Origin: Eutrigla gurnardus
Lineage: Eukaryota > Chordata > Actinopteri > Perciformes > Triglidae
NCBI GenBank assembly: GCA_963514095.1
Contig: OY741282.1
Span: 18,264,892 to 18,328,891, forward strand
Direction: 5' to 3'
Length of the DNA: 64,000 nucleotides
A model generated the notes under the pieces. That model worked only from the letters and a program-made list of their open reading frames with translations. It made no database searches and was not told where the DNA came from. Made by a program: the position numbers and the translations under genes. Of this stretch, positions 35,471 to 48,438 are shown piece by piece; the stretch's first letter is position 1, and every line of letters starts with the position of its first letter.

Positions 35471-36625
35471 CTTTCACAGCAATATGTTGCGGTTTCTTTC
35501 AAATCTTCATAATGTACACAGAATTATTCCACTTTGCCTCTTCTTTATTTTAGCATTGGGCCTAGTGTTGCACTTTGTACAGTAGTGTTAAGCAGTAGTG
35601 TTATTTACACAGCTATTTCAGTCCAAGTTTTTTTAACCTGCCAAATGTTGGTCACCGATCGCATTTAGTGAGTAATATTTGAGTTCAAAGGGTATTTAAA
35701 TGGATTAAACTCCAGTTTCACAACTACACTTCCCGACAGTGATATTATTGTGCACCTACAAATAGACATGTTATTCACTTTCGTTCCCTGGACTGACAGG
35801 TCAAACTGGAATGATTACAGATTTTCACCTGAGGAAGTTCATGGTCCCTTCACGTTTTATTTTTGGAATTGTTTGTGTGGTGTGTACAGCAAGGAAGTGT
35901 GCTAGTGTCGACTTTCCAGTCAGATACTTCAGAAACCAACACATTTCCTTCCATCACAATATAATATATGACTTCCCCCTCATTAAAAACAAAATAAAGA
36001 GCAGAGTGGCTTAAAAAGAACTTTTAGCTGAATTTTAAATCAAAGTAATTGGATAATCAACCATAAAATCAACCACCATTTATATAAAATTTTGGTCCTG
36101 AATTCATAAACCGTGTCCAAATGCTGCTATAGTCCAGTCACAGTGTAAATAAGATCAGAAATGTAAGGCAAATATTACATCTTGGAAATATTTCACTATG
36201 GACTCATCATTATCAATTACAGTAAATTACTGATATATACACAACAAAATCTTACATAGAAAACTAACCAATTTAACTATGAAAGTGCAAAAATATCTTG
36301 CTGATGTAACTGTCAATATGATCACCAAGGCCAATATCAACTGCTGATGAACTCCGATGTGCAAAATAAAAAAATAATTTAGGCAGGTTTTCCATTGATC
36401 AATATATATCAAGCACACATTTGAAAAAGCAAATGCAAAAACAGCAACATAACATAAGGACACAGACAGGAAACAAGACCACCTCCGAGCTGTGCAGTGA
36501 TATAAAGTGGCAACCATGACTTAGAAAGGATAGCATTCCAGTCTTAATTTTCATTCAAAAGGTGCAGTTCTCCCTCATCATCAAGTGATATTTTCTTTAA
36601 AAAAAGTGCACATCAGATACCGATA

Positions 36626-38379
36626 TTATATGTAGAAGTTCAACCTGCTCCCTATGGTCTTGCAGCCTGTGAGAGACAACAGTCTCTCTGATTTGGGGAA
36701 ATAGACGACATCTTTGGCCACATCGTCTGCCACTTTCGGGTCGGCCTTAAGTTCTCTGGCTTTCATCTCCGACATGACACACTGGACCACGTGGCGGTAC
36801 TCCAGAGGCAGAAACGGGACGAAAATGTCCACCAAGTTCTTGTCGATCAGACTTGATTGCCACAAGCCACCTATAAGAAACGAGACTTCAGTAAGACAAG
36901 GATCACGTTTTTAGTATTCAACAAAATAAAGCATTAATATATTTTAATACTGACTGTTGTTGTTGTTGAACACCGCTACAGAGAGCTCCGTTTCCAGATC
37001 TTTTAGCTTGATCGCTTCTCGATCTTGTCCTGCTTTCCAGGATTCTAAAGCCACCTGCCTGATGCTATCCCCTCCAGCATTGCTAGGAGGGATATTAGAA
37101 ATGGGGAACAAATTAGAATTGGCCTCCGATTGGGGCAGAGAATGATTGTAGCGCTGTATTCTGGAAAATGATTGACAGGTCCGAATGATTTCAGCTTCTC
37201 ACCTGAGGAAGATGAAGATGGCTTTCCGATAAGAGACTCCATCCAGGTTGTCGTGGAAGTCCAGGTACGACGTGATGCTGTCAATCAAGCCATGATGCAT
37301 CTTGTCCATCTCATCAAAGATGAACATGGAGCGTGCACAGTTGGTGACGTTGCCTTTGATCCACCGCTGTAACTCAGACTGAAGAGGAACAGTCCAAACA
37401 TAAAATTCATGTGTGTTTTCATTGAAAGTAACTGGATTCTATCTGACCTGGATTCATCATCATACCTTGTAGGTTTCAAATTTACTTGAATGTGGGAAGT
37501 GAAGTGTAGAGGTAAATAAATGGACAAAGTTGCTGCCCAGTCCCTCTTTGTAAATGTTTTCAGCGATCAGCTGAGTAATGAAGTTCTTCCCGCTCCCGGG
37601 CCATCCGTGCAGAGAGAGCACCAGGGGCTTCTTCAGGTTGTCGCGCATGGATCCAGTCACAGCTTTCAGGACAATGTGTGACGCAATGTGCTGTCCGAAC
37701 AATTTGTTTTCCAGGTCAGCCTCGAGACCTGAAGAGTCCAGAGCACAGAGTCAACGGGGATAATGGCTGCAAACACTTTCCCTAACTTGAGTTATTCTCA
37801 GATGGACAGCACTGGTTGTTCTGCATCATGTGAGTGATGAAAATACAGTGCTTGATAGTCTCGACAAATATGTTTTTTTTTTTTTAGACCTATATGTTGG
37901 CATAGCACATATTTAGAGGCCAACATATGAGCAGATTCATTTTTATAGGCTATCATTGTAATCTATCAAATTATTTTTGCGCATTTGTAGTCATTTTTGC
38001 TCCATTTATAAAGGAAAAAAAAGTCAAACTTTTGTCCTCATAACAGCAAAGTGAAATAATCAAGGTGAAAAAACCGAAACCATAGCACTTTCACTTTCGT
38101 TTCTCAGTAAGTATCGTTACAAGGGTTTGTCCCATTAACGGGTCGCTTTTAAACAAACTCTATACAAACTACTTTACATGCTGATGAAAATGCTCACCTA
38201 TTTGGTTGAAGTTTATCCATGTCGAATCACATTTTTCATAAGCCTTATAATATTTGTATGCCGCCCCCCCCCTCAGCCGCACCGACACCCACAACGGTTG
38301 TGAACGGCTCCAGCGTGTTAACCGGCAAACCGGCGGACGAAAACACGAGCAGCAACAGATGGAAGCGAGCAGCGTCCAT
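36626..38379 (-). pseudogene. torsin-1-like copy 5, frameshifted in exon 1
   Basis: Exons by homology: 38379-38198, 37728-37466, 37378-37203, 37082-36955, 36870-36626. Exon 1 is 182 bases, whereas all other copies have a length of 3n+1 (181-199), so it is out of phase by one. The cause is a run of nine C (8 in every other copy) near 38264-38272. Translation from the usual ATG leaves the torsin frame after the hydrophobic segment. Exons 2-5 are otherwise clean: Walker A GWPGSGKN, FDEMDKM, GCKTIGSRLNFYI. A single homopolymer error in the assembly would restore the gene, so its status is provisional. Confidence 0.8.
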
Positions 38380-39381
38380 CGTGGAAAACCACCACCACTT
38401 TAAATCCCTACAGTCGGTGTTGTTGCTGTGGGTGGAAGCGACCGTACAGCTATCATGGGACGAATGAACTATGCTAAAAAAAAAAAAAAAAAAAGCGGCA
38501 GCGGACTAACCAGACTAACTTCTTTGTACGTCACAAACACGCGTCAAAACAAACACGGCGAGCTCTGTTCAATCACAAACACGCGAAATGTTTGACAAAT
38601 GGCAATCTAAAAAAAGTGTATTAGCATTAGCATTTACTTACATGTTTAGCTAACGCAAGATGCAAATAAATGCGAACTAACGTTAAAACCGTTCGCTGAT
38701 ATTAGCTAGTTTACTATGAAGGTATTATTGGTGCAAAAGGTTTGAGCACCTGTAACAGTGGAATTTGTAGTTGTGACAGTGATTGTGTATGTGTATCAGT
38801 ACATTTGAAGTCACAGACTCTATGAGTTGTGTACTTGTAGATTTTTTCTCTCTCCACAAATACAACACAACACTTACACATTCACAAATTCTTAATTACA
38901 GATGCACAAATCCTATTTTACAAGTCACAGATTAAAAAACTGACACGCTCACATTTTTGCTCCTATTGTTATAGTATATTTGGTGCAAAACATATTTGTG
39001 TACCTGTATCAGACAATGTGAAGTTGTGGACAAAATTTGAATGTGTGCAAATCTGAATGTGAACTTGTGCAATAAATGTTCAATGTATGTAAAATAATTT
39101 CCCACGAAAATATTTGTGTTCTTTTAAAACACAAACACAAATCGAGAAGTACAACTGCGCAAGTACACTTACAAATCACAAATCCCACCTCCACTGAGAT
39201 ATGTGGAGCAAAACGATCTGTGCATTCAGTCTATGGTGCAAAGGGTGCTGATCTGAGAGCGACTGATCCCACAGCCAATCAGAGGAGAGGGGCTTTTTCC
39301 CCCACAGCCAATCAGAGGAGAGGGTGGATTCAGCACATGCTAAACTAACAGCAGCAGAGACAGCGATATAGGCAACTTTCA

Positions 39382-40644
39382 AGGGCCGCGTTTCCCAGAT
39401 TCGATCATTCTTAAGGACTTAAGAAGGCTCTTAAGAAGAGTTGGGCTAAGAAGGAGCGCTAAGATACGGGTGTTTCCCAGACGCGTTCTTAACTGCCTTC
39501 TTAGGACAACCTTAAGATCAAGCCAAAGAAGCTTCTTAAGAAGCTCTTAGTGGGAGCTGTCCACCGCGGTGGTGCTGAAACTGAATCAATCGATGCCAGG
39601 CTAATCGATCACCCACCTCTTTATCAGCGCATACGTCACACACAGCGCCCCGTGGTCCCCCCGACACAGGTGCAATTAGGCTACACATGTATCGGGTGCG
39701 GGTGGGTGTGTGTGTGTGTGCCAACAGGTGTATCCAAGTAGTAATCAAGCCCATTAGCGCATATATACCCCCGTGGATATAGGCACACACATGTGAGAAT
39801 GGAAGAAAGCAGCAGCAAGCGAACCAAGCGGGCACCGGCGTTCACCGCGGAGGAGATGGGCGTGTTAGTGGACGAGGAGAATCGGTGTCACAGCTGCCAC
39901 ACTCCGTGACACCGATGCCTTGCTGAGGCCGGTGCCGTCCCCCACCACCTCCAGGAAGCTCCCCACTGCGTAAAAACGCAGCGCAGCCAGGAGCTGCACC
40001 TCAGGGCTGAGGGCAAAGTTGCAGCGGGTTGCTCTGGATGTGTGGAGACACCAGTGATCAGCCGTTGTATCTCCGCACGGGGCAGCCGGTACTTTGTCTG
40101 GACAGCCCGGTCTGACAGCACGTCCAGTGGGGAGAAGTGCTGACGCACGTAAGCATTTATATAAACTGTCTGGCTTCGCGCACGGCGACGCTGTTGGTTC
40201 GCAGCGAGAATGTGCTGTATTGCAGCCATGGTTTCTCACACGCGCGGACTTTGGCAACGCCTTTATATAGAGTAGCAGGTGTAGCCTCTCTGGATGAGGT
40301 TCAGCTGAGTTCAATTACATCTGTTTCCTTGATATCTGTGAAATGCCACAGGGTTGTTGATGTGTTTTTATGTGTAGTACTATAAACTCATATATGCAGA
40401 TGTGTGTGGAAAACTTAAACGTAATTCAATGAAAAGTTTTTTTAGTTTTTTGAGCGCATTACAACATTGAGCATTGTTTGTTTATTATTTCGAAAAGTGG
40501 AGAATATAAATTTCCCTGACGCGGCTTGATCACTGAGCATTTCGTCGCTAAGAAGGCTGTTAAGAGTGGGTCAGCTCGATCTTACGTTTCCTTCTTAGTG
40601 AAAGATCTTCTTAGGCTAAGAGCGACTCTGGGAAACACATCCTT
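39382..40644. mobile_element. Harbinger deletion derivative (unit 6)
   Basis: Both termini present; CTTTCA flanks at 39376-39381 and 40645-40650. Transposase remnant on the minus strand from 40229. Small deletions near 40031-40060 shift its frame relative to the copies in units 4, 5 and 7, so it is decayed even as a remnant. Confidence 0.86.
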
Positions 40645-41844
40645 CTTTCACAGCAATATGTTGCGGTTTCTTTCAAATCTTCATAATGTACACAGAATTA
40701 TTCCACTTCACCTCTTCTTTATTTTAGCATTGGGCCTAGTTGCACTTTGTACAGTAGTGTTAAGCAGTAGTGTTATTTACACAGCTATTTCAGTCCAAGT
40801 TTTTTAACCTGCCAAATGTTGGTCACGGATCGCATTTAGTGAGTAATATTTGAGTTCAAAGGGTATTTAAATGGATTAAACTCCAGTTTCACAACTACAC
40901 TTCCCGACAGTGATATTATTGTGCACCTACAAATAGACATGTTATTCACTTTCGTTCCCTGGACTGACAGGTCAAACTGGAATGATTACAGATTTTCACC
41001 TGAGGAAGTTCATGGTCCCTTCATGTTTTATTTTGTGAATTGTTTGTGTGGTGTGTACAGCAAAGAAGTGTGCTAGTGTCGACTTTCCAGTCAGATTCTT
41101 CAGAAACCAACACAACATTTCCTTCCATCACAATATAATATATGACTTCCCCCTCATTAAAAACAAAATAAAGAGCAGAGTGGCTTAAAAAGAACTTTTA
41201 GCTGAATTTTAAATCAAAGTAATTGGATAATCAACCACTCTGATTAAACATCACCACCAGAATTTAGAATTCTGAAGTGTCTGCATTTAAAAACATATTT
41301 ATATAAAATTTTGGTCCTGAATTCATAAACAGTGTCCAAATGCTGCCATAGAGTCCAGTCACGGTGTAAATAAGATCAGAAATGTAAGGCAAATATTACA
41401 TCTTGGAAATATTTCACTATGGACTCATCATTATCAATTACAGTAAATTACTCATATATATACACCACAAAATCTTACATAGAAAACTAACCAATTTAAC
41501 TATGAAAGTGCAAAAATATCTTGCTGATGTAACTGTCAATATGATCACCGAGGCCAATATCAACTGTTGATGAACTCCGATGTGCAAAATAAAAAATAAT
41601 TTAGGCAGGTTTTCCATTGATCAATATATATCAAGCACACATTTGAAAAAGCAAATGCAAAAACAGCAACATAACATAAGGACACAGACAGGAAACAAGA
41701 CCACCTCCGAGCTGTGCAGTGATATAAAGTGGCAACCATGACTTGGAAAGGATAGCATTCCAGCCTTGATTTTCATTCAAATGGTGCAGTTCTCCTCCAT
41801 CAAGTGATATTTTCTTTTAAAAAAGTGCACATCAGATACCGACT

Positions 41845-43611
41845 TTATGTGTAGTAGTCCAACCTGCTCCCTATCATCTTGCAGCCTGTGACAGAGAACA
41901 GTCTCTCTGATTTGGGGAAATAGACAACATCTCTGGCCACATTGGCTGCCACTTTCGGGTCGGGCTCAAGTCCTCTGGCTTCCATCTCCGACATGACACA
42001 CTGGACCACGTGGCGGTACTCCAGAGGCAGAACCGGGACGAAAATGTCCACCAAGTTCATGTCGATCAAACTTGATTGCCACAAGCCACCTATAAGAAAC
42101 GAGACTTCAGTAAGACAAGGATCATGTTTTAAGTATTCAACAAAATAAAGCATTAATATATTTTAATACTGACTGTACTTGTTGTTGAACACTGCTACAG
42201 AGAGCTCCATTTCCAGATCTTTTAGCTTGATCGCTTCTCGATCTTTTCCTGCTTTCCAGGAATCTAAAGCCACCTGTGTGATGCTATCCCCTCCAGCATT
42301 GCTAGGAGGGATATTAGAAATGGGGAACAAATTAGAATTGGCCTCCGATTGGGGCAGAGAATGATTGTAGCGCTGTATTCTGGAAAATGATTGACAGGTC
42401 CGAATGATTTCAGCTTCTCACCTGAGGAAGATGAAGATGGCTTTCCGATAAGAGACTCCATCCAGGTTGTCGTAGTAGTCCAGGTACGGCGTGATGCTGT
42501 CAATCAAGCCGGGTTGCATCTTGTCCATCTCATCAAAGATGAACATGGAGCGTGCACAGTTGGTGACGTTGCCTTTGATCCACCGCTGTAACTCAGGCTG
42601 TAGAGGAACAGTCCAAACATAAATGTCTGTGTGTTTTCATTAAAAGTAACTGGATTCTATCTGACCTGGATTCATCATCATACCTTGTAGGTTTCAAATT
42701 GACTCGAATGTGGGAAGTGAAGTGGAGACGTAAATAAATGGACAAAGTTGCTGCCCAGTCCCTCTTTGTAAATGTTTTCAGCGATCAGCTGAATAATGAA
42801 GTTCTTCCCGCTGCCGTTCCATCCATGCAGAGAGAGCACCAGGGGCTTCTTCAGGTTGTCGCGCATGGATCCAGTCACAGCTTTCAGGACAACGCGTGAC
42901 GCAATGTGCTGTCCGAACAATTTGTTTTTCAGGTCAGCCTCGAGACCTGGAGAGTCCAGAGCACAGAGTCAACGGGGTTAATGGCTGCAAACACGTTCCC
43001 TTACTTATAATGAGTTATTCTCAGACGGACAGCACTGGTTGTTCTGCATCGTGTGAGTGATGAAAATACAGTGCTTGATAGTCTCGACAAATATGTTTTT
43101 TTTTTTAGACCTATATGTTGGCATAGACGGTTGCACATATTTAGAGGTCAACATATGAGCAGATTCATTTTTATAGGCTATCATTGTAATCTATCAAATT
43201 ATTTTTGCGCATTTGTAGTAATTTTTGCTCCATTTATAAAGGAAAAAAAGTCCAACTTTTGTCCTCATAACAGCAAAGTGAAATAATCAAGGTGAAAAAA
43301 ACGAAACCATAGCACCATCACTTTCGTTTCTCAGTAAGTATCGTTACAAGGGTTTGTCCCATTAACGGGTCGCTCTTAAACAAACTCTATACAAACTACT
43401 TTACATGCTGATGAAAATGCTCACCTGTTTGGTTGAAGGCTATCCATGTCGAATCACATTTTTCATAAGCCTTATAATATTTGTATGCCGCCCCCCCCAC
43501 AGCCGCACCGACACCCACAACCGCCGCCGTGGTGAACGGCTCCAGCGTGTTTACCGGCAAACCGGCGGACGAAAACACGAGCAGCAACAGATGGAAGCGA
43601 GCAGCGTCCAT
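41845..43611 (-). CDS. torsin-1-like AAA+ ATPase, copy 6
   Basis: Exons 43611-43425, 42946-42684, 42597-42422, 42301-42174, 42089-41845; 999 bases, 332 aa, in phase. Signal peptide MDAARFHLLLLVFSSAG; exon 1 lacks the AWKS residues found in copies 2-4 and 7. Walker A is GWNGSGKN (Asn replaces Thr/Pro), Walker B FDEMDKM, and C terminus GCKMIGSRLDYYT. Exon 2 is of the SMRDNLKK class. The acceptor of exon 3 has changed bases around it (CTACAG|CC) but keeps AG. It is probably functional. Confidence 0.92.
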
Positions 43612-43866
43612 CGTGGAAAACCCACCACACTTTAAATCCCTACAGTCGGTGTTGTTGTTGTGGGTGGAAGCGACGGTGCAGCTATCATGGAACGAATGAA
43701 CTATGCTAAAAAAAAAAAAAAAAAAAGCGGCAGCGGACTAACCAGGCTAACCAGACTGACTTCTTTGTACGTCACAAACACGCGTCAAAACAAACACGAC
43801 GAGCTCTGTTCGATCACAAACACGCAAAATGTTTGACAACTGGCAATCTAAAAAAAGTGTATTAGT

Positions 43867-44010
43867 GTTACTGGTCTGTACTGTTGCTCTGCGTTGTGTG
43901 GAAACAAGATGACTCTGCACATGGGTCAGACACAAAACCAAAGTTGGTATGTGGATTCAGGGCCAGGATGCGTGCATCATCTGCAGCATGGAGAATCTCT
44001 TCCTGCTGCC
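43867..44010 (-). pseudogene. contiguous (spliced-looking) copy of a short exon series
   Basis: On the minus strand, a 29-base block (44009-43981) joins a 66-base block (43980-43915) without a break and continues in frame to a TAA near 43867. It reads EEILHAADDARI, then NPHTNFGFVSDP, then CAESSCFHTTQSNSTDQ. The same two blocks occur at 47149-47177 and 46846-46911 separated by 237 bases. I do not recognise the protein. Confidence 0.6.
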
Positions 44011-44312
44011 TGTACAAATACTAACGAGTACTACTGTAATCGTAATATATTTCTAATGGTATATGGTGGGTTAATAAAATAAACAAATAAAATTCCAAAA
44101 GGGAAGAATGTACCATCAAAATGTGAATAAGGTGTGAGTGAGAAATACTTATAATTCTAATTCTTATCTAAATGTATCTAAATTCTGATGTAGTGATCAT
44201 ATAGTGTAGTACATAAACATATAAAAATATACAGATAGTAAAATATTCAAAAAGAAAACATATCTGACATGTAGCATACAGAAAAGGCACTGTTTCATCC
44301 ATTTTCAATATA

Positions 44313-46650
44313 GGGTCATTCCGTGCCAACTCAGCCACCCATGTACATGACACCTCTCAGATTTTGCTGAAAAGCGGTGAAAATATGCCTTATGTTACCA
44401 AACAAAGGAATCTGAAGTTTCAGGTCAATATCTCAAACGGTTTGCCCGTGGCGTCCATTTGAATTTCAAGTGCCACACCCCTTTTTGACACATTGCAATT
44501 TCGCATTTCATTTGTTGCCATTTTTGGAGGCCCATAACTTCTGTTCTAATAGTAATAGAAGGCTGAAAACTGATCCGTTAGTTCAGTGTAATGTGTACTA
44601 CACAATTCTTCAGGCAGAATCAACATTCCTTACTGTTTGGGTGAGAGGTGGGTCACCAAAGTCCAATTTATTTTCGACGGCCAAAATTATTTTTCACTTT
44701 TTGGGTGCTCCTAGCACCACGATGAATGATCATATTTATTCTAAACAGGATTATTTGTTATATTTGGGACCTTTGCTCTTGCCAAAATGAATTTGAAGGG
44801 TATGGTACCACTGGTGGGGGTTTTATGGGGGTCCAAAAACCCTCCCGGGCAGAGGTGACTCTTTTGGAACCCCATATTTGGACCCCCAAATGACCGCGTG
44901 GACACTTGATGATCCTAATGAGATTTATACCAGATAAAGATACATATTTGTTCTATCTTTAAATGAAATAAAACCTTTGACTATGAAGCTCCTTAATATG
45001 AATTTTATTCGTCAAAATGCACCATTCTTGACTTTTTTTTTTCCAGAAGTCTGGAATGTAGATCAGGGAGAATTTAGTGATGATAAAGCATGAACATAGT
45101 GGAAATAACTTATTATTATGCTCAGTGATGGCAAACAATTATATATTTAGACTGCTGGCTATTCATTTCCTGAAAATCACAAATTAACCCCTTATCCCCG
45201 ATGAAAGAGACCCGCCTGTGACAAGCGACTTGCAGCACGAGCAAGTCTGCAGGCCACTGATGCAAACCACATTCTGACACCAATGGAGATGTTTCAATAG
45301 GCAAAAGAAAACATTAAGAACATTACATTCTTCTTTGTTAGTGCAGAAAATATAAAAAAACACAAGGAAACGTACAAATTGTAGAGACGTTACGCCCGCG
45401 GCCAAAACGTTCAGTGCATTGCTTTATACCAATTTCCAATTGATCTGACTGCGGGTGTTCTGCTTCCGGGTGTTCTGTATCCAAGTGTTCTGAATCTGAT
45501 TGTTGTCCTGCATCGACATCTGTGAATATTGTATCCTGTGATATTCTTTTCATCCTTATCTTATCTTTGGAAATTGGTATAAAGCAATGATGCGATCGTG
45601 TTCCACTGATCGTTTTGGCCGAGGCGTAACGTCTCTACAATTTGTACGTTTCCTCGTGTTTTTTAATATTTTCTGCACTAACAAAGAAGAATGTAATGTT
45701 CTTCATGTTTTCTTTTGCCCATTGAAACATCTCCATTGGTGTCAGAATGTGGTTTGCATCAGTGGCCTGCAGACTTGCTCGTGCTGCAAGTCGCTTGTCA
45801 CAGGCGGGTCTCTTTCATCGGGGATAAGGGGTTAATTTGTGATTTTCAGGAAATTAATGGCCAGCAGTCTTAATATTTAATTGTTTGCCATCACTGAGCA
45901 TAATACTAAGTTATTTCCACTATTTTCATGCTTTATCATCACTAAATTCTCCCTGATCTACATTCCAGACTTCTGGAAAAAAAGTCAAAAATGGTGCATT
46001 TTGACGAATAAAATTCATATTAAGGAGCTTCATAGTCAAAGGTTTTATTTCATTAAAAGAAAGAACAAATATGTATCTTTATCTGGTATAAATCTCATTA
46101 GGATCATCAAGTGTCCACGCGGTCATTTGGGAGTCCAAATATGGGGTTCCAAAAGAGTCACCTCTGCCCGGGAGGGTTTTTGGACCCCCATAAAACCCCC
46201 ACCAGTGGTACCATACCCTTCAAATTCATTTTGGCAAGAGCAAAGGTCCCAAATATAACAAATAATCCTGTTTAGAATAAATGTGATCATTCATCGTGGT
46301 GCTAGGAGCACCCAAAAAGTGAAAAATAATTTTGTCCGTCAAAAAAAAAATTGGACTTTGATGACCCACCTCTCACCCAAACAGTAAGAAATGTTGATTC
46401 TGCCTGTAGAATTGTGTAGTACACATTACACTGAACTAACGGATGAAATGCGAAATTCCAATGTGTCAAAAAGGGGTGTCGCACTTGAAATTCAAATGGA
46501 CGCCACGGGGAAACCGTTTGAGATATTGACCTGAAACTTCAGATTCCTTTGTTTGGTAACATAAGGCATATTTTCCCAGCTTTTCAGCAAAATCTGAGAG
46601 GTGTCATGTACATGATACCCCGATTTTGGCTGTTTTCACATGGAATGACC
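44313..46650. mobile_element. fold-back element with arms of about 1.1 kb
   Basis: Left arm about 44313-45437 and right arm about 45568-46650 are inverted copies of each other. Both begin GGGTCATTCC at the outer tip and end at the inner motif TATACCAATTTCC / GGAAATTGGTATA. The arms differ by scattered substitutions and small indels. The spacer is only about 130 bases. Both ends are flanked by TATA, so a TA or TATA target duplication is likely. No transposase is seen; a minus-strand frame in the spacer (45553-45338) is acidic and repetitive (SEHLDTEHPEAEH) and unassigned. Confidence 0.85.
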
Positions 46651-46845
46651 CTATACGAGCTGCACAACCTGCGCTCATACAAAGGTAAAGACTAGCCTCT
46701 TGTGGCTAAAACTGGTATTACACTTAAATACAGTTATAACGTGGCAGGCTAAGCACATTTGAGATCGCGAATGCTAGCGCAGCCACGAGGCAAACTTAGA
46801 ACGTACAAAACATGAACAACTTAAACTACAAATCTGATTGATTAC

Positions 46846-47177
46846 CTGCACATGGGTCAGACACAAAACCAAAGTTGGTATGTGGATTCAGGGCCAGGAT
46901 GCGTGCGTCATCTAAACGAAATAAATGTCAAATGAACAGTTGCACTTTCCCATACAAATGTCTTCCAAGATCAAACGAAAATGCAAAACGAAATAAAAGC
47001 AACAAACAATACAGAGTCAAACATCGCAAAAATGCGATTTATAATGACCTCATATAATACATTTAAAACGGAAGGTATGGTCTCATGCAATACAGAGTGA
47101 ATATGACTTTTAAAGACTTTTATGCAGACCCACGAAATCCCAACCTACCTGCAGCATGGAGAATCTCTTCCTGCTGC
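46846..47177 (-). pseudogene. split version of the short exon series (two exons, one intron)
   Basis: Minus strand: exon B ends at 47149 with the donor GTAGGT, the intron runs 47148-46912 and ends TTTAG, and the next exon is 46911-46846 with its own donor GTAATC. Joining the exons reproduces the contiguous block at 43915-44009 nearly exactly (one substitution seen in the 66-base exon). Exon B is preceded directly by the Mutator-like fold-back element (its duplication starts at 47189), which appears to have separated it from upstream sequence. Confidence 0.6.
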
Positions 47178-47197
47178 AAATTACCCACCGTACTACG

Positions 47198-48438
47198 GAG
47201 CCCCCCTGGTGACATTGGATAAAAAAATAAATAACGCGTGGCCACGAGATAGTAATGCGTGGCCACGAGATAGTTAATGCGTGGCCACCTGTTATTATCT
47301 TGTGGCCACGAGATAGTCAATGCGTGGCCACGAGATAATTCACCTTCAGTAGCGGAATGGTTATCCATATGGAGCTGCCTGTCAGTGATGCTTATTCATG
47401 AATAAAGGCAATTATAGTCTGCTTTTGTATTCAAGAGTAGCTTTGTTATTATTGTCATGGCAACTGTAATGTCAATAATAATGCTATGAAGACTACCGCG
47501 GTCAAGCCAGCCGCAACTCCGATCTCCGTGGTCAAATCAGCCGCACTTAAATTTCGAGTGTACAAGTATTCTCAGCATTGCGGTAAATGCGGAGAAACGT
47601 CGTATTACTTTTGGTTTTCAAAATAAACGTATTAAGAACAGTAACCATTTTTACTGTACCAATTAAGAGAAATTACATCTCTGACTACATACAGACTGGA
47701 AATCAAGCATTTTACTGTACAACCTATTATTCGTTAAATGTAGGACTTTAACTTTGTAATTTCTCTTAATGGGTACACTAAAAATGGTTCATATTAAACA
47801 TACTTGTAGTCCTCTATGTGTAGAAGTCAAATATACCACCCATAGCCAGGAATTATTGAGCAAAGTGTTTTTACAGTAGCTCAAATATGGGCAAATATGC
47901 AATCTCCAGATACAAATATGGGACTTTGTTGTTGAATTTCTCCACACTGGTACAGTAAAACAAATGATAACAAGTGTTTTTTATTCATCATAGGCGCATG
48001 AATCACTTTAATGTAACATTTTATTTTCAATGGTTGGTAGGTTCGATATATAGCTTACTGTTCTTAATACCTTTATTTTGAAAACCAAAAGTAATACGAC
48101 GTTTCTCCGCATTTACCGCAATGCTGAGAATACTTGTACACTCGAAATTTAAGTGCGGCTGATTTGACCACGGAGATCGGTGTTGCGGCTGGCTTGACCG
48201 CGGTAGTCTTTCATAGCATTATTATTGACATTACAGTTGCCATGACAATAATAACAAAGCTACTCTTGAATACAAAAGCAGACTATAATTGCCTTTATTC
48301 ATGAATAAGCATCACTGACAGGCAGCTCCATATGGATAACCATTCCGCTACTGAAGGTGAATTATCTCGTGGCCACGCGTTATTATCTCGTGGCCACGCG
48401 TTATTTATTTTTTTTATCCAATGTCACCAGGGGGGCTC
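47198..48438. mobile_element. Mutator-like fold-back element with 9-bp target duplication
   Basis: Flanked by CGTACTACG on both sides (47189-47197 and 48439-48447). The terminal inverted repeats start GAGCCCCCCTGGTGACATTG. Left arm 47198-47644, right arm 48055-48438; the left is longer because it holds about five tandem GCGTGGCCACGAGATA units (47234-47337) against two on the right. The 410-base spacer contains a further, smaller inverted repeat (47645-47676 with 47757-47788). A 9-bp duplication and long inverted repeats are typical of Mutator-type elements. There is no transposase, so it is non-autonomous. Confidence 0.87.

Larger units (their letters stand above)
32863..38643 (-). repeat. 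torsin tandem repeat unit 5
   Basis: About 5.78 kb. It has the standard order and is longer than the others because a 560-bp element is inserted in its Harbinger copy. It contains torsin copy 5, the frameshifted one. Confidence 0.85.
38644..43861 (-). repeat. torsin tandem repeat unit 6
   Basis: Standard unit order with complete Harbinger element and torsin copy 6. The right edge is where the 4.68-kb composite insertion begins. An A18-type run lies just upstream of the torsin ATG region (43709-43726), shared with unit 5 but not units 3 and 4. Confidence 0.85.
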
